Notes: generated by a model not told the origin, from the letters alone. A DNA stretch of 64,000 nt from Fallopia convolvulus (GCA_964016875.1 OZ024719.1:30800679-30864678); one strand, 5' to 3'. Positions 11,425 through 23,590 are shown, numbered from the stretch's first letter. A program made the numbers and translations.

Positions 11425-12902
11425 TTTTGAGAGGGATTTCCTTGACAACAAATAAATTTATAGTCAAGACCCCACCGAGTATAGTGAAGTCAGGATCGTT
11501 CCACGGGAAGCATAGTTGTTTGTCTATCAACTACTACAAATAAGAAAAACAAAGCAAAACAGGCAAAAACACCTACGACCAACCTCGTTAACAACCTTGT
11601 CAGGGTCGTTAACGAACCTGGAAAACCTAAGCACACAGAATTACTAATGAGCTAAACTAAGGTTCGGTACCGAGGTATGTTAACTCGATAACGAATGTTT
11701 TTAAAGCAAACGAACTAACTTAATCAAATAAAAGATCTAGGACAAGGGTTACCACAACATAGCCATGCACATAAACTCATAAGAAGATAAAGATCATGCC
11801 TTTAAAAGATAAATTCATCAACTTTCGCTGATTAACAAGCAAATCAATCAATTCTCATAAATCAATTCACTCTATCACTTGTTTTGAATCCAAAGCTCGA
11901 AACGTTTGTTAACGAAAAATATCAACATTCAAGTCAACAACTTTCTCTTTCGATCAAGTTAAATACTCACATTACCTCGACTATCGTCTAAGAATAAGCA
12001 CAACAAGCAATTAAATATATAAAAGGCATTCAAAACATCAACTCAATCATTCAAACATGCATAACTATGTCGGGTTTCAACCCCGATCCTAGATAAGAAA
12101 ACTACTCACTACTCAAGATAATAAAGTAGACAACATTAATAAAAGAAGACATTGAAAACAAACTAAAACTTAATTGAAATTAATAAGAAAATTATCGTCT
12201 TACAAACTCCTGTAGAATTCGAAACAAAGAACAACACCGAGTAGAATTCCGATTAACGACCCTAAGCTCTCTCTCTCTCTCAATCGAATCTGGCTTGAGA
12301 TCTTCTCCCGCTCGACTTCTCCTAAAACTTATCTGACTCCCCCCTTATTGTCTAAACTTAGAACAAGGGTATTTATACTAAGAAACTATCTATTAAAAAG
12401 CCTAAAAGATAAAAACTTACCCTACTAAAAAGATAACAAGATAAAAAGAATAAGATATAACAACTTAAAGTCGGCTAACCCTCTACCGACACGGGACCCT
12501 CATTAACGACACCGCCTAGGGTCGGTAGAGATTACAAACTCCCCTCGAAAAATTCTATCTTTTAGCCTCATTAACGACCTTCACAAGATCGTTAACGAGC
12601 CTCTGTTTTGGCTTTTCTTCAACTTCTTCTCGACTTCAACTCGAACTTTAACTTTGATCTTCCTATGAAAATCTCCTCCTTATCTTCATGTCTTCCATCC
12701 TCCACCACAAGACCTCAACTCAGCTCAAAAAGCGCTCCTTTCTGCTCAGAATCCTAAAAAAAGACACAAAATGGAGCTTCCATACTTTTCACAAAATATG
12801 CAAACTCATCCAAAAACACACAAAACTAACTCTAAACCTACTAAAACTAAACTAAACAAAGTAAGAAACACACCAAAAACTAGACTAAAAACACGAACAT
12901 TA
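11425..12902 (-). repeat. 3' LTR of family B
   Basis: This 1478-bp LTR aligns along its length with 20373-21816 and with the solo LTR at 1756-3252. Both ends have point changes that destroy the TG..CA termini. It holds exact TCGTTAACGA copies at 11606 and 12589 and near-copies (CATTAACGAC) near 12488 and 12565. A pyrimidine-rich (CT) run lies near 12270. Confidence 0.9.
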
Positions 12903-14898
12903 AAATACCCCATAGTTAGACTTACTTGTCATCAAGCAATCACTATACAATAACCAAAACCAAACAATCGTGCTCATCAAGCAAATAGCCATCAACTCAA
13001 AAGCAACATCAAAAACATAGCAGAAAATAGCAAACTACTATTAATGTCATCACACATATATAAGCACTCAATAGACATATGCAAATACAATCCAACCTCA
13101 CCAGGGATATATGTGTTTCACTCAACTCTCAAGTGTTTAGGCTTATAAATTCAATATCTCAACTCATCTTATATGCAAAAAATCATAGAAATTGGAACTT
13201 ATATCACCAAACTCTCCACCTATGATTTGTCAAAACAAGCAAAAATCATCAAGAGAACTTAGGCTCAATGAAAAACTTCAGAGAAGCTTCCATTCGGCCG
13301 GGTTGTAATGGGGCATGGTAAAGGGCGTGGAAATATTTGGCTATGTGGTGCTAATAATATCCGGGAATCAAAGACTCCTAAAAACTCTCACATCTCCAAA
13401 AACACTCATAAAAGATACCAAACTTACTCAAACATTATGCACTTTCTCTTCACTCACCTTTTATATCCTAGAAAGTCTCATAAGAACTCAAAAGAATCTA
13501 TAGCTTTAACTTTTAAACACAAATGCACCTTACTTCTCTTCTTTTTTCTTCAAATTTTCATCTTTCGTTTCAACTCTCTTGTATTCTTCTTGACTGTCGA
13601 ACAACCTCGTTAACGAGCCAACTAGGGTCGTTAACGAGCTTCAACATTTATTCACTTTTTTCTTTTAAAACAACAACCTTCCTTCTTCTTCTCTTTTTCT
13701 CTTCTTATGCATCCTTTCTTACCAAGAGATCTTTTTATAAATCAAACTAGAGACTTCCAATCTACCCTTCCCAACAACCCTTGATTTTGAACCAAATATA
13801 ACATTTTCACTCTACAAAACAAAACCTCTCCAATCTAAGTCCTAATCCCCGGATAGGGTCAAGCTTATCTCGGCTAGGGAAAATTTTGTGGAACTAAAAA
13901 TAAAAGGCTTCAGGCTCAAATTGGTTATCAAAAGAAGGATCATGTAAGGGTGGATAAGGATTAATAAGGCTTATGAAAATAAGTTCTCTATCCTCTGACT
14001 CTCACAAGTAATGAACTATAAATCTTATATAGGTCTCAAGAAATAGATAACCATCACAATTTCAAGAGATAATATGCATAAAGAGAGTAAATCACACAAG
14101 AAAAAGAAGAGGGATTTTTTATGTTCTCCCTATAAGGCCAAAAATAACTCACAAGGTAGATGTTTGCTGGATTGCATTACTCATGCGAAAAAGTTATACA
14201 TGCTCAATTTCATCAAATGCTATTTCTCTATATAAACAAATTCATATCAAGAATCAGGCTATACCATTAAAAACATGCTTGCAAGGAATTATATGATCAT
14301 GCTAGCAACTACTATCATAGAACCAAAAGAAAGGGTTTCTATCCATTCTACAAACTCTTTTTTTTTCAAATTTTCAATTTTTCACGTTTTTGTGATAATT
14401 TTTTCCTTCTAAAACATAGAACAACAAAAACAGACATAGACAAACAAAACAAACAAGACACACGAGTTTTTTTCCCTTTCCCACCCCATACTTAAAATTA
14501 CAGTGTCCCCACTGTAATAAAACTATGCAGAAGAAAAGAAAAGAAAGAAAAACTTACAAGTTCTTTGAAGCAGAAAAGAAATAATTCTTAAAAGATGAAT
14601 CAGCGCCCTGGTGGTGGAAACAGGCGCTCAAAGTTCCCCATGAAAGCATACATTGTCCTCCAACTCTCCACATCAGCCGTCTCCCTCTACTGATGCCTCA
14701 CATCATCCATAGCCATACGAGCGATGTAGACACTTTCCTACCGATCCATCCTCTGGTGGAGTTGTGTCTGCTGCAAGTTAAGCTGCTGCATCTGAAACGG
14801 GATATCTTCGGCCCATGGAGGTGGAATACTCGATCCAGTGTAAGTGGGCTGAGGAGGTGGTTGGTAGTGATCGTGAGGCTGGAAGTGGTCTTGAAAAA
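12903..14898 (-). other. 3' untranslated interior of family B
   Basis: This 2-kb stretch between the 3' ORF and the 3' LTR has no supportable gene on either strand. The segment touching the LTR reads CTATGGGGTATTT on the minus strand, a weak polypurine-tract candidate at 12903-12915. Two exact TCGTTAACGA copies lie close together at 13607 and 13628. Several short open frames here are low-complexity K/T/N or F/L/S stretches typical of AT-rich noncoding DNA. Confidence 0.6.
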
Positions 14899-16135
14899 TC
14901 ACCGGGTTGTAAGGCATAAGATCATAAGGGTGAGGCGCGACAGGCGGCTACGGGGGGGGGGGGGGGGGGGGGGGGGGTCGTTCCTGAAGATGTGTGCCTC
15001 GGTAGTAGCCTCGAAGTAGTCGTTAACGATCCTGGGTGCGTCGTTAATGAAGCGGTCATTGTGGCCCAGAACCTCGGTATCGAGGACATCATCCTCGATA
15101 TCGAGCTCCTCCGTGGCTGCCTCTGTCTCTTCATCATCTTCATCCATGATGACTTCATCTCGATCAACCCTTGATACACACGGCCTCAACGACGACTCAT
15201 CTTGTGGCTTGTGTTCCAACGAGAATGCATGCCCCGTCCAAGCCTCGTACCAATTTGGCACGTAAAGTAGCTCCATCTTTGCTAAGGTAAGCGGGAGATC
15301 TTGGCCATGAACCTTGGTGGCGTGCCCTCTCTCGGTCGGCACAAAAATGTTAGAGACGAACCAATAGTTCTTGTCGAGCAATTGGGCATGGTTCGGCGTG
15401 TAGAGTGTGAGATCAACGCCGAGCTTGTCTACCAAAAGACTAACAAAATTACCGCACCACACTTCTTTTGAATTGATCCCTTGCTTCTCAACATATTGCA
15501 ACCATTGATACCCCAAGTTCAACGGGGCGGGATCCTCAAAAAAGTATATTGCGGAGGCATGCAACCTCCATCCTGGTTGGCCTATTCAACTCTCTCTTGG
15601 GCCAAAAGGTGGCCGCTAGTACTCGGTGAATGATCCGGAAGATGGGGTTGATGATACTTGCCCCAGAAAGTGCTGTAGCGGAAGTTTTTACTTCCCCGGA
15701 TATATAGCTCCAGGTTTTGGTGACCTTGTAGTCCTTGATTTTGTAGTAATGAGAAGGGTTAGGAAGCTCGAGATAGCCATTGAACTCCTCCATTGTGAAC
15801 TCATGATTGACACTGCCTTGCCGGAATCTTATGCGTCCCACAGAGGTCTTGGTTTTGAAGTTTTTCTCGAGGTAATGTGGTGTCGCTTCTTTCTTCAACA
15901 ACTTAGGCACTCCGAGAATGGAAAAGGCATGCTTGTCATCCTCATAGATCCCCATTGCCTTCGCACTCGACCTCGAGAACCACCTAGTGTACTGGTCATT
16001 CTCCAAGATGGCATTAAAGCGATCAGCTTGTGCTTGAGTGCGCAATATGACATTGTCCATGCGGGGAGGAGACGGGGACTGTTGAGTCCTTTTCTTCTTC
16101 CCGGCTCTTGTTGCAGCTCTGCTAGTGCTTGCCAT
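14899..16135 (-). pseudogene. Family B 3' ORF, ATHILA ORF-1-like
   Basis: The frame begins at 16135 (MASTSRAATRAGKKKRT), a basic N-terminus, followed by an ordered region (AQADRFNAILENDQYTRWF, FTMEEFNGYLELPNPSHY, ISGASIINPIFRIIHRVLA-like) resembling the plant ATHILA ORF-1 family, whose role is unknown. A one-base slip in a run of six T on the coding strand near 15540 moves the reading to a second frame (EDPAPLNLGYQWLQYVE onward). The C-terminus is acidic (MDEDDEETEAATEELDIEDD) and then proline-only from a 26-G tract at 14952-14977. The motif TCGTTAACGA at 15020 is translated here as part of RIVNDYF. Assignment rests on overall pattern, not on a database search. Confidence 0.6.
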
Positions 16136-17618
16136 ATGGACCTACAAAATAAACATGAAATGTGCAAGATAAGATCCACACAAACCAATTGAAAAGAGTC
16201 CCCATACTTAGCCTTGGAAACACTCTCGACTTTCCTCGTTAACGAGCCAATTGGGTCGTAACGAGCCTGGACTTGCGTTTAAAACTGGACAATTTGCAGG
16301 GTCGTTAACAGGCCTGGACAGATCAAACCAGCCTGGGCGAGAGAACTCGCGAATCATTCCGAGTTCTAAACTCTAAAATTTTCCAATTAATCAAGCATGG
16401 CTCAAATACAATTCCGCATAAGACACATAATGGGGCACATGCACCCCATACTTGCTCGATTAACCCACCCGAACATGCCAAAATTGCCAAAAAAAGCTCA
16501 TGGTGAAGATCAACTCAATTTAAGAACAAGTTAGTTCATGCTTTTTCTAACCAAAAATCTCTAAGAAAAAATTAAGCAAGAACAAACCAACATAATTCAA
16601 GATCAAGCACCATTGTAAGAAGCGAGAAGATCTTTATGCAATATAGACATGGAATTCAACCACTTCAAAGAAGATCAAGATATGAAATTTTTACCCAAAA
16701 ACCATAAATATTTTAAATAGAAAGTTAGGGTTTAGAAATCCTACCGTTGGATTGAAGAATTGAAGAACAAAGATTGAAATCGGGATGGGTAACGAGGTTG
16801 GTGACTCGCCGATAACGAACTCGAAGGATGGAGGGCTCGTTATTGTGGTGTGAATCGGAGGTTAAGGATGATGGTGCACCGATTGAAAGTGGTTTAGAGA
16901 TCGGTAGGATTGATTTGGGGATTTGAGCTTTTGGATTGAGATTTGAGTGTGGGATTTTGGAGTTTTTGAGAGGTTTATATAGGAGGGGCTAGAGGTAGGG
17001 GAAAGAGGCGGCATAGGGATAGATAGAAGATAGATTTTTAGGGTAAAAAACACTTACCTTGCCCATTTCCCTATTTGGGTCTCGAAATGGGTCGTTAACG
17101 ACCCTGGGTGGGGTTGTTAACGAGCCTGCGTGAATTGATTTTCTGTGATTTTCCGAGCCCAACTCTTGTATCACGTTAGCTCCGAATAATTCTATCTTGC
17201 TAACTTCTAAACTACTAAAAACTCAAAAGAAAACTAAGAAAAAGATCTAAAAAGAAAAAGAAAGACTAAACTAAACTAAAATTGGGTTGCCTCACGTAAG
17301 CGCTATTTTTAACGTCGTTAGCCCGACAAACTTACCTTGGCTCAAGGTGGTTCCTTTGTAGCTATGCCAGGGTTTGGAGGGACCCCATACTTAGCTTTGT
17401 AGGCATTATTGGCTCGTGTCACTAAATTTGGTCCTGTATCTTCTAGCAATATGCCCGGTATTCCTACACAAGGGTTAGTAAAATCTAAAAACCAAGGAGG
17501 TTTGGAGTGCTCTATGGCATAGATAGTGGGGTACGGTGTTGGAAGAGAGTATGGAGAAGAATCATAACCAATAATAGTGAATTTATCGTTAGAGTACTCT
17601 CCTTGTTTTTATTGGAAA
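16136..17618 (-). other. Spacer of family B where pol is expected
   Basis: A full Athila element would have RT, RNase H and integrase downstream of protease. Here there is only 1.5 kb with no recognisable pol motif on either strand. It carries TCGTTAACGA at 16236 and 17092 (the latter within the 16-base palindrome GGGTCGTTAACGACCC) and several degenerate copies. Small open frames are not supported as genes. Confidence 0.6.
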
Positions 17619-18332
17619 TTATGTTGACACCGAAGTTGTCGGGGTCATTAACGAGCCTGCGTTGGAAAGTCCTCTGTCATAATGTCGCATGAGAGGCTCG
17701 GTTTTGGACCAGGAAGGGTCGGTAGAAATCTGGGTTACATTCCAGTCCTCTCTGTTGGCTGGAGGAGATTCGTTAGAAACAACAATGTCAAGTTCTGGTT
17801 GGGACAACTCGATTTGCACGGCCGCAGTTGGGTCGTTGGTATTCTGGTCAAGGCTGAATTCTACGCGTTCCTCTCCTATATTGAAGGTGAGGAGTCCTTT
17901 CCGCACGTCTACCTTGGCACCTGCTGTAGCTAGGAATTGCCTGCCTAATATGATGGGGACTTGAGGATCTTCAGGCATGTCGAGGACGATAAAATCATTT
18001 GGAATGAAAAATTTTCCAACTTGAATGGGATAATCATCAACGACTCATGTGGCTTTCACGCTTGACCCATCTGCCATGTATAGCCTCATATCTACAGGTT
18101 CCAATCGTCCCATGCTGGCTTTTGACCAGACCGATAGAGGGAGTAAACTGGCATTGGCTCCCAAATCACATAGAGTCTTGAATCGGTGGTCGCCTATGCC
18201 AATCGTTATTGCAAATCTCCCTGGGTCGCCTAATTTCTCTAGAAGAGCAATGGATCGGACCTCATCTTGAAGCTCTGTAATAGATCGTTTCCTGCTAAGA
18301 ATATCTTTCAAGAATTTTGTGTAAGCTGGCAT
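17619..18332 (-). pseudogene. Family B aspartic protease
   Basis: The minus-strand frame shows LEKLGDPGRFAITIGIG, then FKTLCDLGANASLLPLSVW with the Athila-type active site DLGA, then an in-frame TGA near 18043, then FIVLDMPEDPQVPIILGRQFLATAGAKVDV with the flap-distal ILGR motif. The arrangement and length fit an Athila retropepsin that releases gag products. The C-terminal extension after 17700 reads through spacer-like sequence including a GLSNAGSLMTP stretch derived from the TTAACGA word. Confidence 0.75.
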
Positions 18333-18860
18333 TTCGCTTAGGGCCTCAGCGAATGGGATAGAAATATTTAAGCCCTAGAGAATCTTAATGAAATGCTTAA
18401 ACTTGCTCTCAGTGGAGTCTATAGATTTCTTACTAGGAAAAGGAAGATATTTCACCAATCTCGGAGCCAAATCGGGATCGATAGGTGATGCTACTAGATC
18501 GACATTAGGGTCGATTGGTACATTCCGAGGATCGTTATTGACCCTGGTGGGGTCGTTAACGAGCCTAGGATTGAGAGAGGAACTCGGAATAGGGAACTTA
18601 CCTGGGTAGGGGTCGTTAACGACCCTGGGAGCTTCATTACCAAGGTGTTTAGGTTCGGTAATGACCCTCTCTGGCTCGTTATCGATCTGAGCCGTGGCTT
18701 CCTTATCAGTTGTGGGGCTCTTCTCTTTAGCTTGGACACCCTCCAGTAGTGTCTTTCCGCTCCTAAGGTGTACCGCCGTTATTTGTCCTCTAGGGTTCTC
18801 CTCGAGACGGCCCGGGAGTTGCCCTTGTGGCCTTGGAATTTGTGCAGTGAGGTTCCTTAG
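18333..18860 (-). other. Gag-protease linker of family B, motif-rich
   Basis: This interval between the gag end and the protease domain is open in part on the minus strand (18494-18739) but has no conserved domain. Exact TCGTTAACGA copies at 18553 and 18613, plus variants at about 18531, 18650 and 18678, make it the densest cluster in the element. They are translated as repeated GSLTTP-like peptides, so the linker seems built from the DNA word. Confidence 0.6.
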
Positions 18861-20160
18861 CTAGGAGTCGACATTCTTCTTCCACACATCGAACTCTCCC
18901 CATCTTTTTATTTGATTGTTAAGGTTGGCTTGGATTCCATCAATCTTTCTATGCACTTCATTGAACTTATTATTAATGCCTTCCTGTAACCCTTGTGCCC
19001 ATGATGGTGGCTCTTGGTAGCCTAGAGGTCGATAGTGCAGGTTGTCTATCCGGTGGAGGCGCTGCATAGTTGGAATTTGGATTTTGATTGCCCCACGTTG
19101 GATAATTGTTTGACCTGTCAAAATTACTAGGCTGGTTCCTGTATGGGCCTCTCATATAATTCACCTCACCATATGTCTCAGCGGCTCTTACCTGCTCAAT
19201 GTTAGTGCAAGCAAAAGTAATATGGGCAGAAGAGCCACATTCTTGACAAGGTTGAGAGGCTTTCAGAAAACTTACCTGTTTCTTCAAGTTGACCTCGTCC
19301 TGTAGAAATTGAATTTTGACATCGGGATCAACATCTTCCTTGTTAGGCACGTAGAGACGCCTTTGGGGTTGGGGTGATTGTTGGGTGCCATACATGGCAT
19401 CGTTGTTAGAAAGCTTGTCCAGAATTTCACATGCAACTGCGGGATCCATCTCTATAAAATCGCACGCTGTATGCATGTTGATGCGGTTCTTTGTCTCTGC
19501 ATTAATACCCTAGAAAAAGAATTCTTGGAGCACATATAAAGGTTGCCCATGAGTAGGGCACTATCTAAGCATCTCTTTAAACCTTTCCCATATCTCTACA
19601 AAGGTCTCGTTAGACAGCTGGTGATAGGAGGTGATGCGTTTTCTCAACTCTGTTGTCTTAGCAGGAGGGAAAAACTTTGTAAGAAATTGATCATACAAAG
19701 CCTTCCAAGTCCTAATAGACTTAGGAGGTAAGCTCTCCAACAAGCTCAGGGCCTTTCTAGTAAGAGACCACCTAAAAGCTTTCAAAAGAACATATTCAAG
19801 TGAGACACCTTCTGTAGCTATAGTGTCACATAAATCAAGAAAATTTCTAATATGTTCCATAGAGCACTCAGTAGGTTTCCCTTCAAACTGAGCACTTTTA
19901 ATCAAGGATATAAATTGAGATTTAAGCTCAAATGTCTTCTCTATCTCTGGAAGCACAATTGCAGAATCCGGCACCCTCAGTTCTGGATGCATATCTTGCT
20001 TAGCGTTCTTGGGATAGGCATTTAGCTCTTTTTGTAAACGAGGGATGTTCACTCGTTCACGTTTAGCATTAGCTTTAGCGGCATCTCTGTCAGGTTGTAG
20101 CTCCGCCATCCGCTTCTGGTGGACTTCTATCTGTCGAGCCATATCTTCAGGTGCATCCAC
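18861..20160 (-). pseudogene. Family B gag with zinc knuckle
   Basis: The minus-strand frame from 20160 (MDAPEDMARQIEVHQKRM) has a charged N-terminus and then an Athila gag core (FISLIKSAQFEGKPTECSMEH, LLESLPPKSIRTWKALYDQF, KFFPPAKTTELRKRI). TAG stops occur near 19558 and 19508 in the same frame. The knuckle C-QE-C-GSSA-H-ITFA-C lies near 19215-19255. A frameshift near 19060 moves the C-terminus to a second frame ending in a helical NNKFNEVHRKIDGIQANLNN stretch. Gag would form the particle shell; this copy cannot make a full product. Confidence 0.75.
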
Positions 20161-20351
20161 GGCTCGATTTTCTCTATGTCTACGGTGTAAGGTGCGTTCA
20201 ACTTCGGAATAGTAACTAGTGTTGTCAAATTCGAGCCTGCGACGTCATGCTGGCATACGCTGAGAAAACAAACACAAGAAAACAAAATTAAAAACAAAAA
20301 GAGGGTCAGGTTATTCCCGGACCCACAGATAAACAAACAAACACTGTTGCT

Positions 20352-20369
20352 TCCCCGACAACGGCGCCA
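20352..20369 (-). other. Primer binding site, tRNA-Asp type (family B)
   Basis: On the minus strand the sequence is TGGCGCCGTTGTCGGGGA, one base different from the family A site. It lies 3 bases inside the LTR end at 20373 and fixes both the orientation of B and which LTR is the 5' one. Confidence 0.9.
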
Positions 20370-20372
20370 ATT

Positions 20373-21816
20373 TGTTGAGAGGGATTTACTTGACAACAAA
20401 TAAATTTATAGTCAAGACCCCGCTGAGTATAGTGAAGTCAGGATCGTTCCACGGGAAGCACGGTTGTTTGTCTATCAACTACTAAAAATAAGAAAAACAA
20501 AGTAAAATAGGAAAAAACACCTACGACCAACCTCGTTAACGAACCTGGAAAACCTATGAACACAGAATTACTAACGACCTAAGCTCAGGTTCGGTACCGA
20601 GGTATGTTAACTCGATAACGAATGTTTCTAAAGCAAACAAACTAACTCAATCAAATAAAAGATCTAGGAAAAGGGTTATCACAACATAGCCATACACATA
20701 AACTCATAAGAAGATAAAGATCATGCCTTTAAAAGACAAATTCATCAACTTTCGCTGATTAACAAGCAAATCAATAAATTCTCATAAATCAATTCACTCT
20801 GTCACTTGTTTTGAATCCAAAGCTCGAAACTTTTGTTAACAAACAATATCAACATTCAAGTCAACACCTTTCTCTTTCGATCAAGTTAAAAAATCAAATT
20901 ACCTCGACTATCGTCTAAGTATAAGCACAACAAGCAATCTAATAGATAAAAGGCATTCAAAACATCAACTCAATCATTCAAACATGCATAACTATGTCGG
21001 GTTTCAACCCCGATCCTAGATAAGAAAACTACTCACTACTCCTGATAATAAAGCAAACAACTTTAATAAAAGAAGACATTGAAAACAAACTAAAACTTAC
21101 TTGAAATTAATAAGAAAAAAATCGTCTTAAAAACTCAAAGAACAACACCGAGTAGAATTCCGATTGACTACCCTAAGCTCTTTCACTCGATCAAACCTGG
21201 CTCGAGATCTTCTCCCACTCGACTTCTCCTAAAACTAATCTGACTCCCCCTTTCTTGTCTAAACTTAGAACAAGGGTATTTATGGTAAGAAACTATCTAT
21301 TAAAAAGCCTAAAAGATATAAAAACTTACCCTACTAAAAAGATAACTAGATAAAAGATATAAGATATAACAAGTTAAAGTCGGCTAACCCTCTACCGACA
21401 CAGGACCCTCGTTAACGACCCCGAACAGGGTCGGTAGAGATTACAAATTCCCCTCGAAAAATTCTATCTTTTAGCCTCGTTAATGACCTTCACAGGATCG
21501 TTAACGAGCCTCTATTTTGGCTTTTCTTCAACTTCTTCTCGACTTCAACTCGAACTTTAACTTTGATCTTCCTATGAAAATCTCCTCCTTATCTTCATGT
21601 CCTCCATCCTCCACCACAAGACCTCAACTCAGCTCAAAAAGCGCTCCTTTCTGCTCAGAATCCTACTAAAAAGACACAAAACGGAGTAGCTTCCATACTT
21701 TTAACAGAATATGCAAACTCATCATCAAACACACAAAATTAACTCTAAAACGTACTAAAACTAAACTAAATAAACTAAGAAACACACCAAAAACAAGACT
21801 AAAAACATGAACGTCA
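20373..21816 (-). repeat. 5' LTR of family B
   Basis: This 1444-bp LTR ends at the right with ACGTCA (TGACGT on the minus strand) followed by the GATAA duplication, and at the left with TGTTGAGAGG beside the primer site. It differs from the left LTR by scattered substitutions and small gaps, more than the LTR pairs of C, D or E, so B is probably older than those. TCGTTAACGA occurs at 20533, 21409 and 21498. Confidence 0.9.
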
Positions 21817-21821
21817 GATAA

Positions 21822-22521
21822 CAATGCTAGGAAGCTACTAAACCACCAAGAACAAAAACATCAAGTATAAATAATTAATTTTTTTTATATCAAATAGGCC
21901 TTTGCTAGGCTCTATTAGTTGACTACTCTTTTCGTGCCCGGTCCCTTATTAGCTTTACGCCGCCGGACAAGGTTTTTCTAGTCTTAATCTTTTTTTTCTG
22001 TGTCTGGCCCCTTATTAGCTTTACGCCGCCGACAATGTTTTTCTGATTTTTAACAAAAGATTTCAAAGTCACTTAAACAACAACACAAGATGTTCCGTCT
22101 TAGTGTCATTCCCGTATCCTAGCACCGAACCTTTCAACAAGCATGTAACGAAAAGGATTAAGCCTGGTTTTTGGACACAAAATCCACGTTTTTCAGCTCT
22201 CACAACTCAGCCAAGATTCATTCAAATCAAGTACTAATTGATGGCATTAATCAAGCAAGAAAACAACCCTTCAACTACCAAAATTATGAGAACCTTTTAG
22301 TGTTCTATCCATGGACGTTTTTTTAAAGCAAAATTCAGCCATGACTGCTCATCAAATTTGGCCAAGGAAAACCACAAACAATGGACAACTACACCCACAC
22401 AACACGAGACAACAACAACACACAACAACTCTCGCAACCACAAGGGAAATTCGACCAAGAAAAACATGCAGCAAGTGGAAATTCAAGGTCGGAACAAGGA
22501 TTATATGGCGATACCTTCGCG
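21822..22521 (-). other. Leader of E' (first part)
   Basis: On the minus strand this aligns with the leader of element E at about 46753-47480, including the shared segment with GTCCGGCGGC and AAGCTAATAAGGGGCCGG. A second, degenerate copy of that segment sits next to the first (about 21945 and 22005 here, about 47255 and 47325 in E), so a 70-base direct duplication is ancestral to both. No gene is seen. Confidence 0.7.
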
Positions 22522-22535
22522 TGGCTCTGATGCCA
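22522..22535 (-). other. Primer binding site, initiator tRNA-Met type (E')
   Basis: TGGCATCAGAGCCA on the minus strand matches the initiator tRNA-Met primer site TGGTATCAGAGCCA of elements C and E except for one base. Two bases separate it from the LTR end at 22538. Confidence 0.8.
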
Positions 22536-22537
22536 CT

Positions 22538-23590
22538 TGATGGGAGGATCGATGGTGTAGATGATGGTGCAAAGAGATCGCCGAAGAATGGTATGAAATC
22601 GTCACTTGGTTCGAAGGTGGTGGAGAGCGGTGGCTGAATTTCGTATGGGATTAAAAGGTGTAGATCTCCCTCGTCCGGACTCAAAATTGAGTGATTCCAA
22701 ATCCCATAGTTAGATCTTTGAGTCTAGTTTAATCCCTAAATTTTTGAGAGCCAGATGATATTTGTATTGAAAGATATGTCGATTATACTTAAGTAGTGCA
22801 GAAACCACCGAGATGGAAATGGAACGATTGAAAATGGAATGGCGGAGTGATGGATATGGATGTTTCCCTTAGATATGACTCACCAATAACAAAAAAATAG
22901 ATTGCAAGAGCATTGGATATGACTCACCAGCGTTCTAACAAGAGATTGAACGAAAAACAAACAAAGGAACTTTAGATTCAAAACATGTAAAGGGAAAGCA
23001 TTTTCATCGTTCAAGTCTAACCTCAAAGGAGGCCACAAATGAGACTTAATACCCTAGGCCATGCCTCTCTCTCTCTCTCTCTCATTTCAGCCATAAATCC
23101 TCTCGTTATTACATAAAACAACCCAACAGTTTAAAGAAACTAACTTAAAGCCATTAACGAAACGTAAGTCAAGTTTGTGCACTAGTTTCACCAAAAGTCA
23201 CAATAATACTCCACCCTTCTCCATTGTTAGCCCAAATCCAACTTATGAGCCATGATCTCCTCCTTGATCTTTTCAAGCATTGCTTTAGCTCGGGCTTGCG
23301 CGATGCCTCCAAAATAGGGTGTAGTACCTTGACTTGGCTTCTTAGCACCTCAGACACCGACCTTGGATATTTGTCCAAGTGAAGACCCTCCTTTGTCGTG
23401 CAAATTGAACTTGTCATTAGGGATGATATCTTCACTCAAATCATGGAGCATAGTGCCTTTAAAAGTTCCCGAAGAAGTGTTACCATCCATCAAAGGCCAA
23501 GGTGCGCCAAGGTTAGAAATCAGCGTGTGCAACGGCGCCCCGATTGGCACGGTACCGTGGGGCCATGACTCGGTGGATGGAATCACATCA
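22538..23590 (-). repeat. 5' LTR of E'
   Basis: The minus-strand LTR runs from TGATGTGATTCC (ending at 23590) to CCCATCA (22538), about 1053 bp. Start, end and the translated stretch near 23260-23300 (PYFGGIAQARAKAML) match the LTR of element E, whose own LTR is shorter (about 857 bp), so E' belongs to a sister subfamily. A (CT)n microsatellite occupies 23065-23083. Confidence 0.75.

Larger units (their letters stand above)
11425..21816 (-). mobile_element. Non-autonomous Athila-like retrotransposon, family B
   Basis: The element has two LTRs of about 1.46 kb, a tRNA-Asp primer site at the right, and 5-bp duplications GATAA at 11420-11424 and 21817-21821, all on the minus strand. Total length is 10392 bp. 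The interior codes for gag, a zinc knuckle, an aspartic protease and a separate 3' ORF. No RT, RNase H or integrase can be found in the 1.5 kb between protease and the 3' ORF, so mobility would have depended on proteins from a relative. Outer LTR termini are mutated (TTTTGAG and CATTA instead of TGTTGAG and CATCA). The palindrome TCGTTAACGA occurs 12 times exactly across LTRs, spacers and ORFs. Confidence 0.9.
8373..23590 (-). mobile_element. Non-autonomous chromovirus-like element E', interrupted by D solo LTR and element B
   Basis: Read on the minus strand the parts are LTR (23590-22538), initiator-Met primer site (22535-22522), leader, the start of gag, protease, then about 1.1 kb of unrecognised sequence. 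The leader, gag start and protease match the plus-strand element E (46753-49720), which fixes identity and orientation. Gag core, RT, RNase H and integrase are absent, so the element is an internal-deletion derivative. Leader homology breaks at 11424/21817 where element B is inserted, and protease homology breaks at 9505/10565 where the D solo LTR is inserted. No left LTR or target duplication is found, so the left boundary at 8373 is only the point where family A ends. Confidence 0.7.
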
